DNA of 64,000 bases from JACSRF01 sp963695505 (GCA_963695505.1 CAVOGX010000003.1:1-64000), one strand, 5' to 3'; counted from the stretch's first letter, positions 34,617 to 45,218 are shown. Notes: generated by a model not told the origin, from the sequence alone. Program-made: numbers and translations.

Positions 34617-35453
34617 ATGCCCGAAGGACCTGAAATTCGCCGGGCGGCCGACGAGGTCGCTGCCGCCATTGCCGGAAAGAATACCAAGGAAGTTTGGTTT
34701 GCCTTTGACCACTTACAACCCTTTGCCGATGCCTTGCGCGGGGAGCGTGTAACGGCCGTAACCTCGCGCAGCAAGGCGATGATTACCCGCTTTGCCAATG
34801 GGCTGAACATTTACAGCCACAACCAGCTTTACGGCAAGTGGGTGGTGCGACTCGCCTACGACTTGCCAGACACCAACCGCCAACTGCGGCTGGCCATTCA
34901 CAACCACACCCATTCCGCCCTGCTCTACAGCGCCTCCGAAATTGAGGTGCTGACCGATGCAGAGCTGGCCGAGCAGCCCTATTTGCGCAAGCTGGGGCTG
35001 GAGCTGCTGGATGAAGAAGTGACGGTGCAGGAAGTGGCAGCGCGGTTTGAAGACGGCCGTTTCCGCAACCGCCAGCTTACCTCTCTGCTGCTGGACCAGG
35101 GTTTCCTGGCCGGCATGGGCAACTACCTGCGCAGCGAAGTCCTATTTGTGGCCCGCGTCTCCCCCACCCTGCGCCCTGCCGACTGTACGCCTGAACAAAT
35201 TCAGCGTCTCGCTGAAGCTGCGGTAAGCCTGACCCGCCAATCCTACCGCACCAAAGGCATCACCAACGACCCACAGCTTGTGGAAAAACTAAAGGCGCAG
35301 GGCTGGCGGCGGCGGGACTATCGCTTTTGGGTGTTCGACCGCGACGGGCAGCCCTGCCACCACTGCGGCACACCCATCCTCAAGGAAACGCTGGGCGGGC
35401 GGCGCTGCTACTACTGCCCCAACTGCCTACGGACGGAAACCAGCAAGCAGTAA
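34617..35453 (+). CDS. nei: Endonuclease VIII / Fpg family DNA glycosylase
   Basis: 278 residues. The N-terminus PEGPEIRRAAD has the catalytic Pro and Glu exposed after Met removal, as in Nei. The helix-two-turn-helix region has LLDQGFLAGMGNYLRSEVLF. The C-terminal zinc finger is CHHCGTPI...CYYCPNC. The enzyme removes oxidised pyrimidines and cuts the strand. It lies 6 bp after the tocopherol-cyclase-like gene. Confidence 0.9.
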   Translation: MPEGPEIRRAADEVAAAIAGKNTKEVWFAFDHLQPFADALRGERVTAVTSRSKAMITRFANGLNIYSHNQLYGKWVVRLAYDLPDTNRQLRLAIHNHTHSALLYSASEIEVLTDAELAEQPYLRKLGLELLDEEVTVQEVAARFEDGRFRNRQLTSLLLDQGFLAGMGNYLRSEVLFVARVSPTLRPADCTPEQIQRLAEAAVSLTRQSYRTKGITNDPQLVEKLKAQGWRRRDYRFWVFDRDGQPCHHCGTPILKETLGGRRCYYCPNCLRTETSKQ

Positions 35454-35479
35454 ACGGTGACCCGACCACTGATGACTGA

Positions 35480-37135
35480 TCAAATCCCCAGATTTTGCAA
35501 AGTAATCAACAAAATTTGCGCCAGCGTGACGTTGATGATGATGGAGAAGGGGAACATCAGCGTGTAGCCAATGCTGGGCAGGGGGTTCCGCGCCTGCTCC
35601 AACGCGTAACCCAGCACCGCCGGTTGGGGCGAGATCATGCCAATGAGCAGGCTGTAGGGGATGCGCAGCAGCTTATAGCCAACCCACAGCACCAAAAACG
35701 TGGTGACCACAACCAGCAGCGTTCCCAGCGCAAAAATCAGCCAGCCTGAACCATCGGCAAAAGCCGTGAGCAGGGCATTGCCGGAGCGCACGCCAACGGT
35801 CGCCAGCAGGCAAATGAGGCCAATCTGCCGCAGGGTCAGGTTGGCGCTGTAAGGCAGCGTCCACAGGACGGGGCCGGTGCGGCGCAATGCACCCAATACC
35901 AGGGCCACCAGCAGCGGGCCACCGGCTGCCCCCAGGCGAAAGGTCACGCCCCCGGGCAGCGGAATAGGCACCAGGCCCACCAGCAGTCCCAGGGTGATGC
36001 CCAGACCCAGCGTCAGCAAATTCACCTGGCTGAGGGTGGCGTAAGAGTCGCCAAACAGCTCCACCAATTCCGGAATCTCTTCGCGGGGGGCCAGCACGCG
36101 AATGCGGTCACCCAACTCCAGCACTGTTTCCGTGTTAGCCAGCAGCTCCACGTCACCACGGCGCACGTGGGAAACCAGCGCGCCGTAGGTATCCTTCAGG
36201 TTGAGGGCCGCAATGGGCTGCCCGGCAATGGCCGGATTGGAGACAAACAGGCGGCGGCTGTCATAGACAGCTTTGTCGTGGCGCAAATCTTTTTCGGCTT
36301 CTACGCCGACCACCTCTTCAACCCGATCCATTTCTTCTTCGGTGCCGGCGATGACAATCTGGTCTCCCAGGCGAAAACGCGTGTCACCGCTGATGAGGGT
36401 GATGTCCTCCGGGCGGTAGATACGGCCGAAAACCACGTCAAAATCATGGTCACGCTGTAGCTGGCGCATGGGAATATCGGTGGCTTCAGGCCGAGTGATG
36501 GCGATGGTGCGGTACTGCAAATCCTGGGCGATGGGGTACTGCTTGCGCAGGGCGTAGGCTTCGGCGTCGTAGTCGATTTGCCACATACGCTGGGTGATTG
36601 ACAGCACAATCATGCGGCCCAACACGGCCATGGGATAAACCACAGAAAAGCCAACGACAACCTGGGAAACGGCCGTTGCTGGCGTAACGGCCGTTTCCGA
36701 TTGCGCAAAATTACCCTGCAAAAAATCCAAAACAGCCGCCAGGGCAGGCGTGTTGTTAGACAAGCCGGTAAAGATGCCGGCCGAACTCGCTGGGGTCAAA
36801 CCAAAAGCCAGGTCCAGTCCCACCAGCAGCAGCGCGGGAAACAGCAGGCTGCCGATGATAAAAATCACGTCCCGCAATCCTTCCCGCTGAAACTTAGCAA
36901 AAAAACCGGGCCCATTAGCCAGGCCGATGGTGTACACAAAGAGCACCAATCCCAGATTGAGGTACTCATCAGGAATTTGCAGGTCGGGGTCCAATGCCCC
37001 AAAGGCCAGGCCTACAAACAAAACGGCCGCGACGCCCAGGCTGCTGCCATAGAGGCGAAAACGCCCCAGCCAGTAGCCCAAAGCCGCCACCAAAAATAAC
37101 AGCAACAGGCCATTCGCTTCTAAAATTGCGATCAT
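35480..37135 (-). CDS. AspT/YidE-like transporter with TrkA-C domains
   Basis: 551 residues from ATG 37135 (GGGAG nine bases upstream). Two five-segment membrane halves flank two cytoplasmic TrkA-C (RCK-C) domains (residues about 205-290 MRQLQRDHDFDVVFGRIY and about 295-375 IAALNLKDTYGALVSHVRR). The late TLPYSANLTLRQIGLICLLATVGVRSGNAL motif is typical of the aspartate:alanine exchanger family. The substrate is probably an amino or dicarboxylic acid but cannot be fixed. The single gene is convergent with nei. Confidence 0.8.
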   Translation of the reverse strand: MIAILEANGLLLLFLVAALGYWLGRFRLYGSSLGVAAVLFVGLAFGALDPDLQIPDEYLNLGLVLFVYTIGLANGPGFFAKFQREGLRDVIFIIGSLLFPALLLVGLDLAFGLTPASSAGIFTGLSNNTPALAAVLDFLQGNFAQSETAVTPATAVSQVVVGFSVVYPMAVLGRMIVLSITQRMWQIDYDAEAYALRKQYPIAQDLQYRTIAITRPEATDIPMRQLQRDHDFDVVFGRIYRPEDITLISGDTRFRLGDQIVIAGTEEEMDRVEEVVGVEAEKDLRHDKAVYDSRRLFVSNPAIAGQPIAALNLKDTYGALVSHVRRGDVELLANTETVLELGDRIRVLAPREEIPELVELFGDSYATLSQVNLLTLGLGITLGLLVGLVPIPLPGGVTFRLGAAGGPLLVALVLGALRRTGPVLWTLPYSANLTLRQIGLICLLATVGVRSGNALLTAFADGSGWLIFALGTLLVVVTTFLVLWVGYKLLRIPYSLLIGMISPQPAVLGYALEQARNPLPSIGYTLMFPFSIIINVTLAQILLITLQNLGI

Positions 37136-37192
37136 GGTATTATTTCTCCCAATGGCTATTGTACTCAAAGTAACGGGTAAGCAAACTACAAC

Positions 37193-39866
37193 ATGACATG
37201 TCTAAAGGATATGACCCCAACAATCGAACACCAAAGATTACTGGCGCACCGCCGCCGAGAAGCCAACTGGAAGCAATGGGGACCTTACCTCAGCGAGCGC
37301 GCCTGGGGTACGGTGCGCGAAGATTACAGCCGCGGCGGCACGGCGTGGGAATATTTCCCCCACGACCACGCGCGCAGCCGCGCCTATCGCTGGAACGAAG
37401 ATGGCCTGATGGGTATCAGCGACCGCCACCAATATCTCTGTTTTGCCCTGGCGCTGTGGAACGACCAAGACCCGATTCTCAAAGAGCGGCTGTTTGGCCT
37501 GACCGGAACCGAAGGCAATCACGGCGAAGATGTCAAAGAGTATTACTTCTACCTGGACAGCACCCCCACCCACAGCTACATGAAAATGCTGTACAAGTAC
37601 CCACAGGCTGAGTTTCCTTACGCCGATTTAGTGGCAGAAAACCAGCAGCGCGGCTATGACGCGCCAGAATACGAACTGCTGGACACCGGCGTTTTTGCCG
37701 AAGACCGCTATTTTGACGTGTCTATTGAATATGCCAAAGCTGGCGAAGATGATATGCTGATTGCCATTCGCGCCACCAACCGTGGGCCCGAAACGGCCGT
37801 TTTGCACCTGCTGCCCACTCTCTGGTTTCGCAACACCTGGAGCTGGGGATACGAACACGGGCCGATGGGCGACGTGCCCGGCAAACCGGAACTGCGCCAA
37901 ATCAGCGGGACAGCCGTTGCCGCACACCACCCGGTGCTGGGGCGGTACACTCTGTACGCCGATAAGCCCGACGACTTGCTTTTCACCGAAAACGAAACCA
38001 ACCAGGAGCGGCTCTTTAACGTGCCTAATACAACTGCCTACACGAAGGATGCCTTTCACCGCTACCTGATGCATGGCGAAGTTGAGGCAGTTAATCCGGC
38101 ACGGCAGGGCACAAAGGCAACGGCTGCTTTACCAGCAGAACATTGCCCCCGGGCGAAACGGCCGTTATCCGCCTGCGCTTGACCGCCGGAGAAAACCCAG
38201 CCCCCTTTCACCAGTTTGACGAGATCCTGGCAGAGCGGCGGGTGGAAGCCGATGCCTTTTACGCTGCCATTCAGCCACCAAACCTGAGCAGAAGATGCGA
38301 ACAACGTGCAGCGGCAGGCATTTGCCGGCATGCTGTGGTCCAAGCAGCTTTACTACTTCGACGTGGACCAATGGCTGGACGGCGATCCCGCCTCCCCACC
38401 CCCGCCAGCAGCCCGGAGAAACGGCCGTAACCACGACTGGCATCACCTCAACAACTTCGACGTCATCTCCATGCCCGACAAGTGGGAATATCCCTGGTAT
38501 GCGGCCTGGGACTTGGCCTTCCACTGCCTGCCCCTGGCCCTGGTTGACCCTGACTTTGCCAAACGGCAGCTCATTCTCATGACCCGCGAATGGTACATGC
38601 ACCCCAACGGCCAGCTCCCTGCCTACGAATGGGCCTTTGGCGATGTCAATCCGCCGGTTCATGCCTGGGCTGCCTGGCGCGTCTACCAAATCGACGCCGC
38701 GCAAACCGGCCAACCAGACCGGGCGTTTTTGGAAACGGTCTTCCACAAGCTGCTGCTCAATTTTACCTGGTGGGTAAATCGCAAAGATAATGACGGCAAC
38801 AATATTTTTCAGGGCGGCTTTCTGGGATTGGACAATATCAGCATTTTCGACCGCAGCCACCGCCTGCCCACTGGCGGGCACCTGGATCAGGCGGACGGTA
38901 CGGCCTGGATGGGCTTTTTCAGCCTGGAAATGATGAAAATTGCCCTGGAACTGGCGAAAGAAAACAGCGTTTACCAGGATTTGGCCACCAAGTTTTTTGA
39001 GCATTTCCTGGCCATTGCCACGGCCGTTTCCGAGCATGGCATCGGCTTGTGGGACGAAGAGGATGGCTTTTACTACGACCATCTGCATCTGCCCAATGGC
39101 GACAACTTTCCGCTGAAAGTTCGTTCCCTGGTCGGCTTGATGCCACTGTTGGCCGTCGAAACCCTGGAACCCGATCTCATGGACTCCATGCCCGATTTTG
39201 ACCGCCGCGTGCATTGGTTCCTGGAAAACAAGCCCCATCTCAGCGGTAATATGTCCAGCATCGATTTGCCCGGCCACCGCCAGCGCCGCCTGGCGGCCAT
39301 TGTCACGCCCGAGCGGCTGCGCAGCGTATTGCGCTAATGCTGGACGAAGCTGAGTTTCTCTCGCCTTTTGGCATCCGCTCCCTGTCACGTTATCACATGA
39401 AGCCACCCCTTCAAGCTGGAGATAAACGGCCGTACCTTTTGAAGCACCTTACTGGCCTGCCGAATCTCGCAGCGGGCTGTTTGGCGGCAATTCCAACTGG
39501 CGCGGCCCCATCTGGTTCCCCATCAACTATCTGCTCATCGAGGCTTTGCAGCGTTTTCACCATTATTACGGAGAGGATTTCCGGGTAGAGTTCCCTACCG
39601 GTTCCGGCAAACTACACACCTTGGCTGAAGTTGCCGAAGAACTTTCGCAACGTCTCATCCATTTATTTTTACCAGGCTCCAAACAAAGACGGCCGATTAA
39701 CGGCGGTCAAGAAATCTGGCACAAGAACGCCCACTGGCGAGATTACCTGTTGTTTTTCGAGTTTTTCCACGGTGACAATGGGGCGGGATTGGGCGCCAGC
39801 CATCAAACCGGCTGGACCGGTCTCGTCGCCCAGCTCATTCAACAAACTGCCGTTAATAAAGCTTGA
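37193..39866 (+). pseudogene. GH63/MGH1-like glycoside hydrolase, several frameshifts
   Basis: One gene of about 890 codons split over at least four frames. It begins MTPTIEHQRLLAHRRREANWKQWGPYLSERAWGTVREDYS (ATG 37193 or 37211) and runs in frame to about 38110. It moves to GETAVIRLRLTAGENP (38143-38280), then the main catalytic part at 38306-39337 (YPWYAAWDLAFHCLPLALVDPDFAKRQLILM, GQLPAYEWAFGDVNPPVHAWA, WWVNRKDNDGNNIFQGGFLGLDNI). The last part is GSTNWRGP-like sequence and ASHQTGWTGLVAQLI (to 39866). The (alpha/alpha)6 fold family includes mannosylglycerate hydrolase and processing glucosidase. Motifs are well kept although the frame is broken near 38120, 38290, 39340, 39400 and 39500. Confidence 0.75.
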
Positions 39867-39876
39867 AATAGAAGCA

Positions 39877-40617
39877 ATGACATTTCCAATTTACGCGGAA
39901 CCCCTCCCCTACTTAACCACGGCGCAAATGGTGGAAGTAGACCGCTTGATGATTGAAGTTTACGGCATTCAACTGGTGCAAATGATGGAGAGTGCCGGGC
40001 GCAATTTGGCGCATTTGGCGCGGATGCGATTTTTGGCCGGCAATCCAGCAGGCAAAAAGGTGGTAGTGTTGACCGGATCGGGAGGAAACGGCGGCGGCGC
40101 GCTGGTTTGTGCCCGGAGGCTGCACAACTTTGGGGCAGATGTGCTGGTTGTTCTTACCAAATCAGGGAGCCAGTTTACGGCCGTTCCCGCCCATCAATTA
40201 TCGATCCTACAAAGCATGGGAGTTCCCGTGCTGCCCGCTGACCAGATTGGCAGCGCTTCTTCGCCCGACCTGATTATTGACGGGATTATCGGCTACAGCT
40301 TGCAAGGGGCGCCCCGGGGAACGGCCGTGACGCTCATAGAATGGGCCAATGACCAACCCGCCCCCATTCTGGCCCTTGATATTCCTTCCGGGGTGGATTC
40401 GACCTCTGGAAAAGTTTTCGGCGCCGCAATAAACGCCGCAGCCACCATGACCCTGGCTTTACCCAAAGAAGGCTTGCGCGCTCTAGACGCAGCCCCTTAT
40501 GTGGGCGAACTCTATCTGGCGGACATCAGCGTACCTCCTGCACTGTATGCTTACCCAACTCTGCAGCTCACGGTTCCCCCCACCTTCGCTGCCAGCGAGA
40601 TTTTGCGCCTCAAGTGA
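39877..40617 (+). CDS. nnrE: NAD(P)H-hydrate epimerase (YjeF N-terminal domain)
   Basis: About 246 residues from ATG 39877 (AATAGAAGCA upstream). LTTAQMVEVDRLMIEVYGIQLVQMMESAGRNLA is the standard N-terminus. GSGGNGGGALVCARRLHNFGADV is the nucleotide loop, and DGIIGYSLQGAPRG and ALDIPSGVDSTSG carry the catalytic Asp. It repairs damaged NAD(P)HX by epimerisation. The dehydratase domain (NnrD), often fused, is absent here and not seen nearby. A longer upstream frame only mirrors the glycosidase gene. Confidence 0.85.
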   Translation: MTFPIYAEPLPYLTTAQMVEVDRLMIEVYGIQLVQMMESAGRNLAHLARMRFLAGNPAGKKVVVLTGSGGNGGGALVCARRLHNFGADVLVVLTKSGSQFTAVPAHQLSILQSMGVPVLPADQIGSASSPDLIIDGIIGYSLQGAPRGTAVTLIEWANDQPAPILALDIPSGVDSTSGKVFGAAINAAATMTLALPKEGLRALDAAPYVGELYLADISVPPALYAYPTLQLTVPPTFAASEILRLK

Positions 40618-40710
40618 GCCCAAACTCAAGGCAGAATAAACAAGATTAACTCCTTTGCTTAATCTGTTGATATAATCTTCCTGGATTTGCATGCGAATAA
40701 GGAATTTTCT

Positions 40711-41742
40711 GTGAAACCCATTCACCTGCGCAAATTGTTCCTCATTTTTGCTTTGATGTTGTTAAGCGGCTGTCGCGAGCAACAGGTCGACGATGGCAGC
40801 ATCATAACCGTCTATGTCGCCCCCACCACAATCCCCTGCCCCGACTCCGCAGACCAATCCTGTTTATTGGTCGCTGAAGGAATCCTGATAAACTGGCAGG
40901 TCCGGCAAAAAGAGATTCAGGCATTTGATTTTCAGCCCGGTTTCTTCTACACACTGGTTGTGCGCGAGAGTGGCCGCAGGGAACCCAAAGATTGGACATT
41001 AGAAGAAATCGTGACCCAGGAACCTGCCCACATTCGTAACGTCATCATAGGTCCCGAGCGTGTGGCTTGCGCGGGCGCAGCGAGCCAGATGTGTTTGGTG
41101 TACAAGAAAAATTTGACCGATAATTGGCAGTTTCTAACCCAAGAAATTGGTGGTTTTACCCACGAGACTGGTTTGGCCTACGAATTAACCATTTTAGAGC
41201 GGAGCAACAATTTGGCTGAAAATGGCCCTCCCACCTGGACTTTGATGCAGGAAGTTCGTCGCGAGCCCATGTCGATAACTGACATCCAAATTGTTGCCGC
41301 CCCAACCGAAGACCCGGTAACCCCCACCCCAGAAGACGCAATTTGGCAGGAGGTTCAATTGCCATCCTTGGGCATTCGCACCGTGCTGCCACAATATTGG
41401 CAACCGTTAGGAAATAACGAGGCTGATGTTCAAGCATGGGGTGATGGTGCTGTAAGCTTTGTCAATTTCAGCACGGTCCCTGGTTTTGACGGGCGGGCGA
41501 TATTGGCTCAAATGGTAGGAACGGGAACCCAACTTAATCTACCACCTGAGCAGGTTAGTGAGGCAACAATCGGGGAGCGAAACTGGTTGATTTATGCTCA
41601 AAATAATGGGGGGACAACTCTTAGCGCTGCGGTTACTGTTGAGAATGGCACAGCCGTAATTATTAGTTTGTATACCAATGCCAATGAGCAAGAAACACTT
41701 TTGCAAACGATTCTAGAAAATTTTTCCTTTCAACAACCTTAA
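40711..41742 (+). CDS. Lipoprotein with two DUF4377-like domains and a C-terminal domain
   Basis: About 343 residues from GTG 40711 (AAGGA seven bases upstream). The signal LRKLFLIFALMLLSGC has lipobox LSGC. Two tandem copies of a DUF4377-like unit follow. Copy one is ITVYVAPTTIPC, CLLVAE, FDFQPGFFYTLVVRE. Copy two is NVIIGPERVACAG, CLVYKKN, IGGFTHETGLAYELTILE. Residues about 205-343 form a separate domain (PSLGIRTVLPQYWQPLG), similar in shape to PsbP/DcrB-like solute-binding folds. DUF4377 proteins are exported and of unknown function. The duplication is clear from the aligned cysteines (PC...C and AC...C). Confidence 0.7.
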   Translation: MKPIHLRKLFLIFALMLLSGCREQQVDDGSIITVYVAPTTIPCPDSADQSCLLVAEGILINWQVRQKEIQAFDFQPGFFYTLVVRESGRREPKDWTLEEIVTQEPAHIRNVIIGPERVACAGAASQMCLVYKKNLTDNWQFLTQEIGGFTHETGLAYELTILERSNNLAENGPPTWTLMQEVRREPMSITDIQIVAAPTEDPVTPTPEDAIWQEVQLPSLGIRTVLPQYWQPLGNNEADVQAWGDGAVSFVNFSTVPGFDGRAILAQMVGTGTQLNLPPEQVSEATIGERNWLIYAQNNGGTTLSAAVTVENGTAVIISLYTNANEQETLLQTILENFSFQQP

Positions 41743-41831
41743 TCAAGAATAAGCTGGACTTCCATATTTTTGCGATGTCCGTTGCCAAAATTACGTAATC
41801 CGCTCATCTTTCGAAGGGGGTGTTCCGCCTG

Positions 41832-42446
41832 ATGCAGCCAACAACGATTTTGCCAGAAGAGTATGAACCCAACGGCGTGTTTGATATCAACAATATGCGG
41901 TTGGCTTTGCTTTTGAATGGCATAGGTGTGGGTTTATTGTTCGTATTTGGCTGGCTATTCATTCGCCTGGCAGACAGTTTAAATCAGGAATATGAGGTGC
42001 AATCTTTCCGGCAGTTATTGAGCCAATATAATTGGTGGGGTTTGCTGCTGACACTGGTGGGCGTGGTGGTTCTACATGAGTTGGCTCACGCGCTGTTTTT
42101 TTGGCTATTTACAAAGAAACGGCCGTTTCTAGGCATCGGTCCTGGTTATGCCTATGCAGCAGCCCCGGATTGGTACTTTCCGCGTAATCAGTTCCTAATC
42201 ATTGGCCTGGCTCCCCTGGTGATGCTCAGTGCCGCCGGACTATTATTGGTGCCTTTTGTAGGGAAAACGGCCGTGGCCTGGATAACCCTTTTTATCACCC
42301 TTAACGGCGCGGGGGCAGTGGGTGACCTTTACGTTTGCGGCTGGTTGTTGGCCAGACCAGCCACGACACTTATCCGCGATGAAGGGCCCGTTATTCATCT
42401 TTTTAGCCTGGTAAAAGCCTCTCCTTCCTCAGTCAACAATACATAA
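41832..42446 (+). CDS. DUF3267-type membrane zinc metalloprotease
   Basis: About 204 residues. The first membrane segment is LALLLNGIGVGLLFVFGWLFI. The second carries the zinc motif VVVLHELAHALFFWLF (HExxH, about residue 85). Two or three more segments follow, with NGAGAVGDLYVCGWLLARP as the third-ligand region (GDLY). This is the layout of DUF3267 site-2-protease-like enzymes. ATG 41832 follows GAAGGGGG; a GTG at 41820 is also possible. The substrate is unknown. Confidence 0.8.
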   Translation: MQPTTILPEEYEPNGVFDINNMRLALLLNGIGVGLLFVFGWLFIRLADSLNQEYEVQSFRQLLSQYNWWGLLLTLVGVVVLHELAHALFFWLFTKKRPFLGIGPGYAYAAAPDWYFPRNQFLIIGLAPLVMLSAAGLLLVPFVGKTAVAWITLFITLNGAGAVGDLYVCGWLLARPATTLIRDEGPVIHLFSLVKASPSSVNNT

Positions 42447-42467
42447 AACGCCGTTTTGCTCCACAGG

Positions 42468-45218
42468 CTAGTTATGGTTTTTGAGAACTGCCGGTAAATA
42501 AATTTTTGTTTGCACGATAATCACCAGTGACCCTTCGCCAATACCCCCATCATCGTCGGTAACCCGCAGCGTAACAGTGTAAGTTCCGGGAATTTGGTAG
42601 GTATGAGTAGGCGTCAATGTATTTTCCACGGAACTTCCGTCCCCAAACAACCAAAGAATTGTGTGGCTGTCGCTGCCAGGATCACTAAAACTGCCCGAAA
42701 AGCTCACAGAAACGGCCGTTATGCCCTGTAAATCTCCGCTCACTTCAACGGTTGGCGCTACATTGCTGACCGTTGCAACCAAGCTGTCGCTGGTGGCGCC
42801 GCCCCGGGCATCTGTCACCGTCAGCGTCACGGTGTAAACGCCATTATCCTGAAAAACATGGGTTGGGGTTATGGTACCTTCGGCTGAATTCCCGTCCCCA
42901 AAATCCCATAGAATAGTTACACCTATCGGGTAACCGGGAATGTCATCATCAGGATCTTCATACCATCCCTCAAACAAAACCAGGCTCCCTTCGGAGATAT
43001 ATTGATCTTCACCCGCAGAAACATTTGGGGGAATATTGGGGGGCAGCACAGTGATTGTGACCATGGCCTCGCTGCAGGCGGCAGGCGCAGGCGTGCCGTC
43101 GTCACAAATTTCATAGGTGTATGCATCCATACCTAAAAAATCGACGCCCGGAGTGTAGGTAATGGTGCCCAAGACCGGGTCAACCGCCGTGGTCCCCGTT
43201 ACAGGTTGGGTAATGACGGATAGGGATCCTGGTAACAGATTACCATCTATGTCGGTGTCGTTAAGAAGTACTGCAGTGGTAACGTCCGTATTGATATCCG
43301 TAAAGTCTACATCATCTTCCGCCTCCGGGGGGTCATTTACCGGGGACACAGAAATTTGCACCATTGCCGTACTGGTCAGTTGAGAATCGCTGGCGGCATA
43401 GATGAAGAAATCCTCACCGTTCCAATCCGGATCTGGCGTGTATGTAAAGCTTCCATCCATTTCCAGGGCAACCTCACCTGTCCCAGACTGCTGCTGCAAA
43501 CTTGCCGTCAACTGACTATTTTCTGGATCAGAGTCGTTAGCCAGGACGCCAGGAGCAATAATCACCAAAGCAATGTCTTCAGAAGTAGTATAGGTATCTG
43601 TAACCGCAACCGGAGCTAAATTCTCTTTTTCATAAGCCCCGACATCACAATTTGGCCCTTCAGGTCTTGGTGCCCCTCGCTGGTCGATTAACAGCGGGGT
43701 GCCATTTTGATCGGGGCAATTGTTTGTGCCAGTATCCACGGCATTGCTCCCAGGTAGCAAGGCATGGGTTAAAGTATTGCCACCATTGTCTTGTAAATTG
43801 GCATCAAAAAACGAAACGGCACTGCTCGCAATGCCGCTGCACGCCCCACTCAGATAATTGTCTACCAGATTATTTTGGCCAGTAATACCATCTGTAACGC
43901 TAGAGATGCAATCGTTGGGCGAACTTTGGGTAATAATGCTGTTTTCCACAGTAATCCCGCCGGTTGCCAAATAAATGCCACCACCATTTCCTGCCCTATT
44001 GCCACTTATTGTGCTGTTGCGGATGGTCAGAGGCGCCAATTTGCTCTGGATACCCCCGCCAAATCGAGCCCCAAAATTACCTGATATTGTACTGTTTACG
44101 ATGTGCACACTCTCGTGATAATTAATGTCAATGCCAGCCCCGTCACCAATCACCGCGCCACCAGACCCTACGGTATTGCTGTACACAACCGTGTTACTTA
44201 CGACCGATGGCCCATGGAGATGAAGCCCACCCCCGTCACCACTAAACCCACCAAAGCCGCCACCCGTTGCGGCCCCTCCGTTTCCTGTTTTGTTGTTAAA
44301 AACGGCCGAACCAAAAATTTGGTTGTTCCCAAAAAAAACTGATAACCCGCCCCCAAATCCACTATCGCCACCATCGCTGCGGTTACTGCCGGTACCACCA
44401 TCTCCCGTCTCATTCTCGTAAATTTGGCTGTGGAGAATGGAAACGGCCGTTTCATTTGTATACAAACCCCCACCATTGCCACCAAATCCCGCCTTGCCCG
44501 TGCCATCTGATCTATCGCCTCCACGCCCGGTCAGGTTACCGTAAAGGATCGTATTACTTAGCGTCACGCTTCCCTGAAGGCTGCTGATGCCGCCCCCGTT
44601 TCCACCATTACCGCCGCTAGTTCCATCACCGGTACGGCTGCAGCAAATGACGCTGTCAATAATGACCAAACTCCCGGAAGCATTGCGTATCGCTCCACCT
44701 TCATGATTCGTTGCCGCATTGGGCGTTCTTCCATAACGTACGGTAACACCCTCCAATGTCAAAACTGATGTTACCCCCTGAACGTGAAAAACCCGGTCAA
44801 TACCATCGTCCCTCTGGGTGCCCGCCTGGATTATGGTCTGCCCTGCCCCTTGCCCTAATATGCGCACAGGCCACAAAACATCTAGATCTCCTGAAATGTT
44901 GCTATTTTCGTTCGCTCCTACCAGGGTAAGCTGGTAGGTTCCAGCCGCTAAGATAATTGTGTCTTCCTGTGATGTGGCGTTGGCTTGGCTAATCGCTGCG
45001 CGCAAGGTACAGTTTCCGGCCGCATCCTGGCAAATGCCATCCCCTACATCGTTATCAACTGTGTCTAAACTGGAGTTGACAACGAATGTAGCAGAACTCT
45101 CTGAATACAAATTGCGCGCTGTTTGGAAAACAAAAGACCATAACAAAAATGGCGCTGCAAAAAGAAAAATGATGGTGAAGAAGCGATTCTTGCTGGCACT
45201 AAAATGGATTGTAGACAC
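42468..45218 (-). CDS. Large surface protein: CSLREA, beta-helix, Ig-like and PKD domains
   Basis: 916 residues, exported (hydrophobic segment FFTIIFLFAAPFLLWSFVF). The CSLREA motif is TVDNDVGDGICQDAAGNCTLRAAISQAN (about 48-75). A Gly/Asn-rich right-handed beta-helix follows (about 90-500, repeats such as GGNGGGISSLQG). The choice-of-anchor Q end is GPNCDVGAYE. Two Ig/cadherin-like units (LANDSDPENSQL, VLLNDTDIDGNLL) and two PKD domains (ILWDFGDGNSAEGTITPTHVF, ILWLFGDGSSVENTLTPTHTY) come next. The C-terminus IYLPAVLKNHN is the short tail shared by many exported Chloroflexota proteins. It is probably an adhesin or matrix protein. The beta-helix frame is free of stops, so the gene is intact. 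Confidence 0.85.
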   Translation of the reverse strand: MSTIHFSASKNRFFTIIFLFAAPFLLWSFVFQTARNLYSESSATFVVNSSLDTVDNDVGDGICQDAAGNCTLRAAISQANATSQEDTIILAAGTYQLTLVGANENSNISGDLDVLWPVRILGQGAGQTIIQAGTQRDDGIDRVFHVQGVTSVLTLEGVTVRYGRTPNAATNHEGGAIRNASGSLVIIDSVICCSRTGDGTSGGNGGNGGGISSLQGSVTLSNTILYGNLTGRGGDRSDGTGKAGFGGNGGGLYTNETAVSILHSQIYENETGDGGTGSNRSDGGDSGFGGGLSVFFGNNQIFGSAVFNNKTGNGGAATGGGFGGFSGDGGGLHLHGPSVVSNTVVYSNTVGSGGAVIGDGAGIDINYHESVHIVNSTISGNFGARFGGGIQSKLAPLTIRNSTISGNRAGNGGGIYLATGGITVENSIITQSSPNDCISSVTDGITGQNNLVDNYLSGACSGIASSAVSFFDANLQDNGGNTLTHALLPGSNAVDTGTNNCPDQNGTPLLIDQRGAPRPEGPNCDVGAYEKENLAPVAVTDTYTTSEDIALVIIAPGVLANDSDPENSQLTASLQQQSGTGEVALEMDGSFTYTPDPDWNGEDFFIYAASDSQLTSTAMVQISVSPVNDPPEAEDDVDFTDINTDVTTAVLLNDTDIDGNLLPGSLSVITQPVTGTTAVDPVLGTITYTPGVDFLGMDAYTYEICDDGTPAPAACSEAMVTITVLPPNIPPNVSAGEDQYISEGSLVLFEGWYEDPDDDIPGYPIGVTILWDFGDGNSAEGTITPTHVFQDNGVYTVTLTVTDARGGATSDSLVATVSNVAPTVEVSGDLQGITAVSVSFSGSFSDPGSDSHTILWLFGDGSSVENTLTPTHTYQIPGTYTVTLRVTDDDGGIGEGSLVIIVQTKIYLPAVLKNHN

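Noticed and set aside
38165..39406. 413-codon minus-strand frame
   Set aside because: Shadow of the glycosidase coding strand, which has clear GH63-like motifs.
39631..39876. Upstream extension of the NAD(P)HX epimerase frame from TTG
   Set aside because: Overlaps the glycosidase C-terminal motif in another frame; the true N-terminus begins at ATG 39877.
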